DNA from: Rubellicoccus peritrichatus
GTDB taxonomy: Bacteria; Verrucomicrobiota; Verrucomicrobiia; Opitutales; Cerasicoccaceae
Assembly: GCF_033100135.1 (NCBI RefSeq)
Contig: NZ_CP136920.1
Location: 868,001-932,000, forward strand
Length of the DNA stretch: 64,000 bases
Reading direction: 5' to 3'
The notes beneath the pieces were generated by a model. That model was given only the letters and a program-made list of their open reading frames with translations. It ran no database searches and had not been told where the DNA came from. Made by a program: the position numbers and the translations under genes. This document shows positions 61,672 to 64,000 of the stretch, one piece after another. Position 1 is the first letter of the stretch. Each line of letters begins with the position of its first letter.

Positions 61672-64000
61672 TCACGGTGTATCTTGTAGGCGACCATCAC
61701 ATGCAGCTTCATAAACTTTTTGTTCCAGTTCATTTCGATCTAGTCCAGGGTTCTCTTCAGCAATTTGTCGCCCAACATCATTGTTATGAAGATCCATTGA
61801 TTTTTCTCTAGGATGATTATTTATCGTGTTTTCATGACCATCTGCAATTCTGGAGGCCCTTTCTGGCCCCATGATTCTTGTCATATCAGCAGTCCAAAGC
61901 GCATGCCTGAAGGCATCTGCTCGAGTGTTGTGCTGGTTAATTGATGAAAAGCGTCTGGCTGCTGTTTCTGTGGCATAGTTTGCAGAACGCCACCCCCTAA
62001 AATAGTCCCAATAACTAGGAATTTTATTTCTAGCTTTACATTTACCTTCTGGCATTCTACGTGACAACCCGAAGGGGTCGATAAAACGTATTGGATTATT
62101 TCCAACATACGCATAGATATTTGGTCCATCCACAAAGCCCAGCGGGTCCCTGCTTAACCACCGTCCTAAGCCGGGATCATAGGCTCGGAACCAAGTCAGG
62201 AATAAATTGCCTTCGGCATGATAGTAGTGCCCTGTATAAAGGAAGTCGCTTTCGACGCCTGTTCCACCAATTTTGATGGCTTCGCCCCATGGAGTGTATT
62301 CATACTTGGACTCTACAGTGCTGCCATTATCTGCAACCACTTCGCGAATACTTCCTAAGTGATCTTTGGTGTAAAAGTAATCGTTTGCACCTTCGGTAAA
62401 TCCATTGCCGAAGTATTGCCTTAGGACCGTTGCTCCGGTGCTATCGCGTTTCTCCACAATTGAAGAATCACTCCAGAGATAAATGTGGTTCGATTGCTCA
62501 ACGCCATTATCTTTTTCAATGATGCGAGAGCGACGCGAAAGTCCATCGTACTCAAACTCGCTCCTTAGAGTCGTTCCTACATAGTTGATTGCGGTTAGGC
62601 GATTCAAAGCATCCCACTCGTAGGTCTTTTCCAAATCAGCAACAAGGTTGCCATCATCATCGTAAAGGTAGGTTTGGGCGGCGATGATTGGAACTGTCAC
62701 TTGATAAGTGTCGCTGGCGGTGTTGCCGGAACCGTCGGTGGCGACGATATCGACATCGTGGGTTCCGGGCGCGAGTTCCAACTCTGCTTCAAACGCACCA
62801 TCAGGCAAGAGGCGTGCGGTGGTTCCGCCGACGGTGACGTTGGCAGGTTCGTCTAAAGTTCCGCTGAAGAGGGTCGGTCCACCTTCGCTGCCGGTGAGTT
62901 GATTGAGATCGTTGTAGGCGGATGCTTGAGAGCTCATACCATCCTGGGCAAAGGTGCGGTTGCCCACGCGGTCGTAGCGCCAGGATTCGCTCGAAACGAC
63001 TGTGCCGTTGGAGACAGCTTTCTCGACTGCGCTCAAGAGCTGGTAGGCTTTATCATACCCGTAGTTCGTATTGGTCGCAGGATTGCCACCAAGCTGACGC
63101 CTCCAGTCGATGATGTTACCGGCCGGATCGTAGCTGTAATCGAACTGCGAAAGCATGCCACCCAACTTGTCTATATTCTTGATCTGCTGCAAGCGAAAGT
63201 CACCCGTTTCACCATACCAGGAATACTCAGTTTCCTGCTGGTTTGGATAAACCACCTTATCGAGCAAGCCAGGGGTTCCAGTGTATTGATAGTCGAAGGT
63301 ACCGAGCGTATTGGTCATGCTGTCGATCCGTCCAAGCGAATCATAAACCACACTGGCAGCGACCGAGTTGATCGAACGTCCGAGACTGCGCCCCAGCTCA
63401 TCATAATCGTAGTCGATCAAATCCGAAGCCCAGGGACCATCAACCGTATCAACACGGTTGTTATCATCATAGGTGAAAACCGTTGTGCCAAAACGATCAA
63501 TCATGGTATCCATCCGGTCCAGCGTATCATATGTGTAATCGACATCTCCGGCGGCAGTGTCAATGCTGGCGGTGTTACCATCGAGGTGCATGGCATCAAG
63601 GTTGCCGTTGGCATCAAAAACATACTTGATCGTCTGACCACGTGCGTTGGTGAAGTCAGTTACGTTGCCATTGCCATCATATGCGTACTGCACCTGTTTG
63701 TCGTCAGCATAAATTTTAAACTCAGGCCGATTGCGAGGATCATAAACCCAGCGGGTCAGATTGCCCTCGGCATCATGCAGGGTCTCAAGGTTGCCATTCG
63801 GCTCATAGCCAAAGTGCGTCACCCGGCCCTGCGCATCTTTGCGCGCAATCATGCGCTGATTGGCATCGTAATAAAAATCGGTCTGGTTGCCGTTGCGATC
63901 ACGTGAGTAATCGAGGTTGCAACAAGTCCAATTCCACGACTCATAGGTGCCATCGGGATAATCCACACGAGTCAGGCGGTTGAGACCATCGTAGGCCATA
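61672..64000 (-). CDS. Rhs/YD-repeat polymorphic toxin, N-terminal part beyond window
   Basis: The frame is open to the right edge, so the N-terminus is missing. At least 640 residues are RHS/YD repeats (YDGLNRLTRVDYPDGTYES, DYDELGRSL, YDRVGNRTF), interrupted near residues 400-450 by an Ig-like insert (GTTARLLPDGAFEAELEL). The repeat shell ends with GRWLSRDPLGFVDGPNIYAY and DPFGL (residues 641-645), the usual boundary. The 130 residues after it differ in style: HNTRADAFRHALWTADMTRI, ADGHENTINN and MDLHNNDVGRQIAEENP. This resembles the His/Asn-rich domain of some Rhs C-termini (DUF6973-like, from memory). The tail is the presumed toxin, delivered after autoproteolysis. Confidence 0.88.
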   Translation of the reverse strand, partial: MAYDGLNRLTRVDYPDGTYESWNWTCCNLDYSRDRNGNQTDFYYDANQRMIARKDAQGRVTHFGYEPNGNLETLHDAEGNLTRWVYDPRNRPEFKIYADDKQVQYAYDGNGNVTDFTNARGQTIKYVFDANGNLDAMHLDGNTASIDTAAGDVDYTYDTLDRMDTMIDRFGTTVFTYDDNNRVDTVDGPWASDLIDYDYDELGRSLGRSINSVAASVVYDSLGRIDSMTNTLGTFDYQYTGTPGLLDKVVYPNQQETEYSWYGETGDFRLQQIKNIDKLGGMLSQFDYSYDPAGNIIDWRRQLGGNPATNTNYGYDKAYQLLSAVEKAVSNGTVVSSESWRYDRVGNRTFAQDGMSSQASAYNDLNQLTGSEGGPTLFSGTLDEPANVTVGGTTARLLPDGAFEAELELAPGTHDVDIVATDGSGNTASDTYQVTVPIIAAQTYLYDDDGNLVADLEKTYEWDALNRLTAINYVGTTLRSEFEYDGLSRRSRIIEKDNGVEQSNHIYLWSDSSIVEKRDSTGATVLRQYFGNGFTEGANDYFYTKDHLGSIREVVADNGSTVESKYEYTPWGEAIKIGGTGVESDFLYTGHYYHAEGNLFLTWFRAYDPGLGRWLSRDPLGFVDGPNIYAYVGNNPIRFIDPFGLSRRMPEGKCKARNKIPSYWDYFRGWRSANYATETAARRFSSINQHNTRADAFRHALWTADMTRIMGPERASRIADGHENTINNHPREKSMDLHNNDVGRQIAEENPGLDRNELEQKVYEAACDGRLQDTP

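Noticed and set aside
62899-63906. 335-codon plus-strand frame
   Set aside because: It is antisense to YD repeats of the Rhs gene, a common source of long spurious frames due to the regular codon pattern.
1-64000. tRNA, rRNA and riboswitch genes
   Set aside because: No cloverleaf with a T-arm motif and CCA end, no rRNA core sequence and no riboswitch consensus was noticed on either strand by eye; a covariance-model search would settle this.

Overview
The window reads as chromosomal DNA of a Gram-negative, LPS-bearing, PEP-CTERM-using bacterium. The gene content (CMP-Kdo enzymes, heptosyltransferase-type GT9, tig-clpP-clpX, menaquinone genes, two PEP-CTERM-like proteins, GH4 and Gfo/Idh sugar genes, a large Rhs protein, RAYT-type transposase debris) fits a heterotrophic member of the Verrucomicrobiota, perhaps Opitutae. 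That placement is an inference from gene content: no rRNA or tRNA gene was found here. Genes are densely packed on both strands with several 4-nt ATGA/GTGA overlaps. The window cuts a histidine kinase at its left edge and an Rhs protein at its right edge.

Region by region: 1-7.4 kb holds a multi-PAS kinase (partial), a phosphohexomutase, a small coiled-coil protein, and a GH4 glycosidase with an unusual C-terminal Ig/CBM9-like extension, divergent from an AraC regulator. 7.5-17.7 kb holds two converging surface-lipid and glycan operons. The plus-strand one has an ACP-dehydratase fusion, a ketoacyl synthase, a GT4 and an RlmB-like methylase. The minus-strand one has KdsB, KdsD, GT2, GT4, an alpha-oxoamine synthase and GT9. 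18-20.4 kb has menC-menE. 20.6-30 kb has a cNMP/CBS/DUF294 protein with a degenerate catalytic motif, its DnaQ-like exonuclease partner, a MASE1 hybrid kinase, a split pqiA plus a two-MCE pqiB, and an M42 peptidase. 30-34.4 kb has a secreted PEP-CTERM-like serine protease convergent with the tig-clpP-clpX protein quality-control cluster. 34.6-38.3 kb has an orphan GspF-like protein and a CBS-hybrid kinase.

38.4-48.3 kb is a long minus-strand run built on the MoxR-DUF58-DUF4350-DUF4129-SpoIIM-RDD theme, preceded by five small membrane proteins, three of which carry zinc-finger-like Cys/His clusters and one a GYF-2 domain. 48.4-52.9 kb is a sugar uptake and catabolism module (SSS symporter with small partner, AraC, Gfo/Idh oxidoreductase, TIM-barrel isomerase) closed by a clear terminator. 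53-54.7 kb is a phospholipase-D lipoprotein. Its last 37 bp are repeated exactly 2.67 kb downstream, bracketing a small accessory segment with a secreted beta-propeller, a PEP-CTERM protein and transposase debris. 57.4-60.5 kb holds the ligase-associated repair pair PdeM-Lhr helicase.

The most distinctive non-coding signal is at 60731-60862: six units with an exact 22-bp period, most carrying a TTGGG-N5-CCCAA dyad, inside a 660-bp gene-free gap. Next to it is an Rhs polymorphic-toxin end with a candidate toxin domain and an AT-rich candidate immunity gene (61126-64000).
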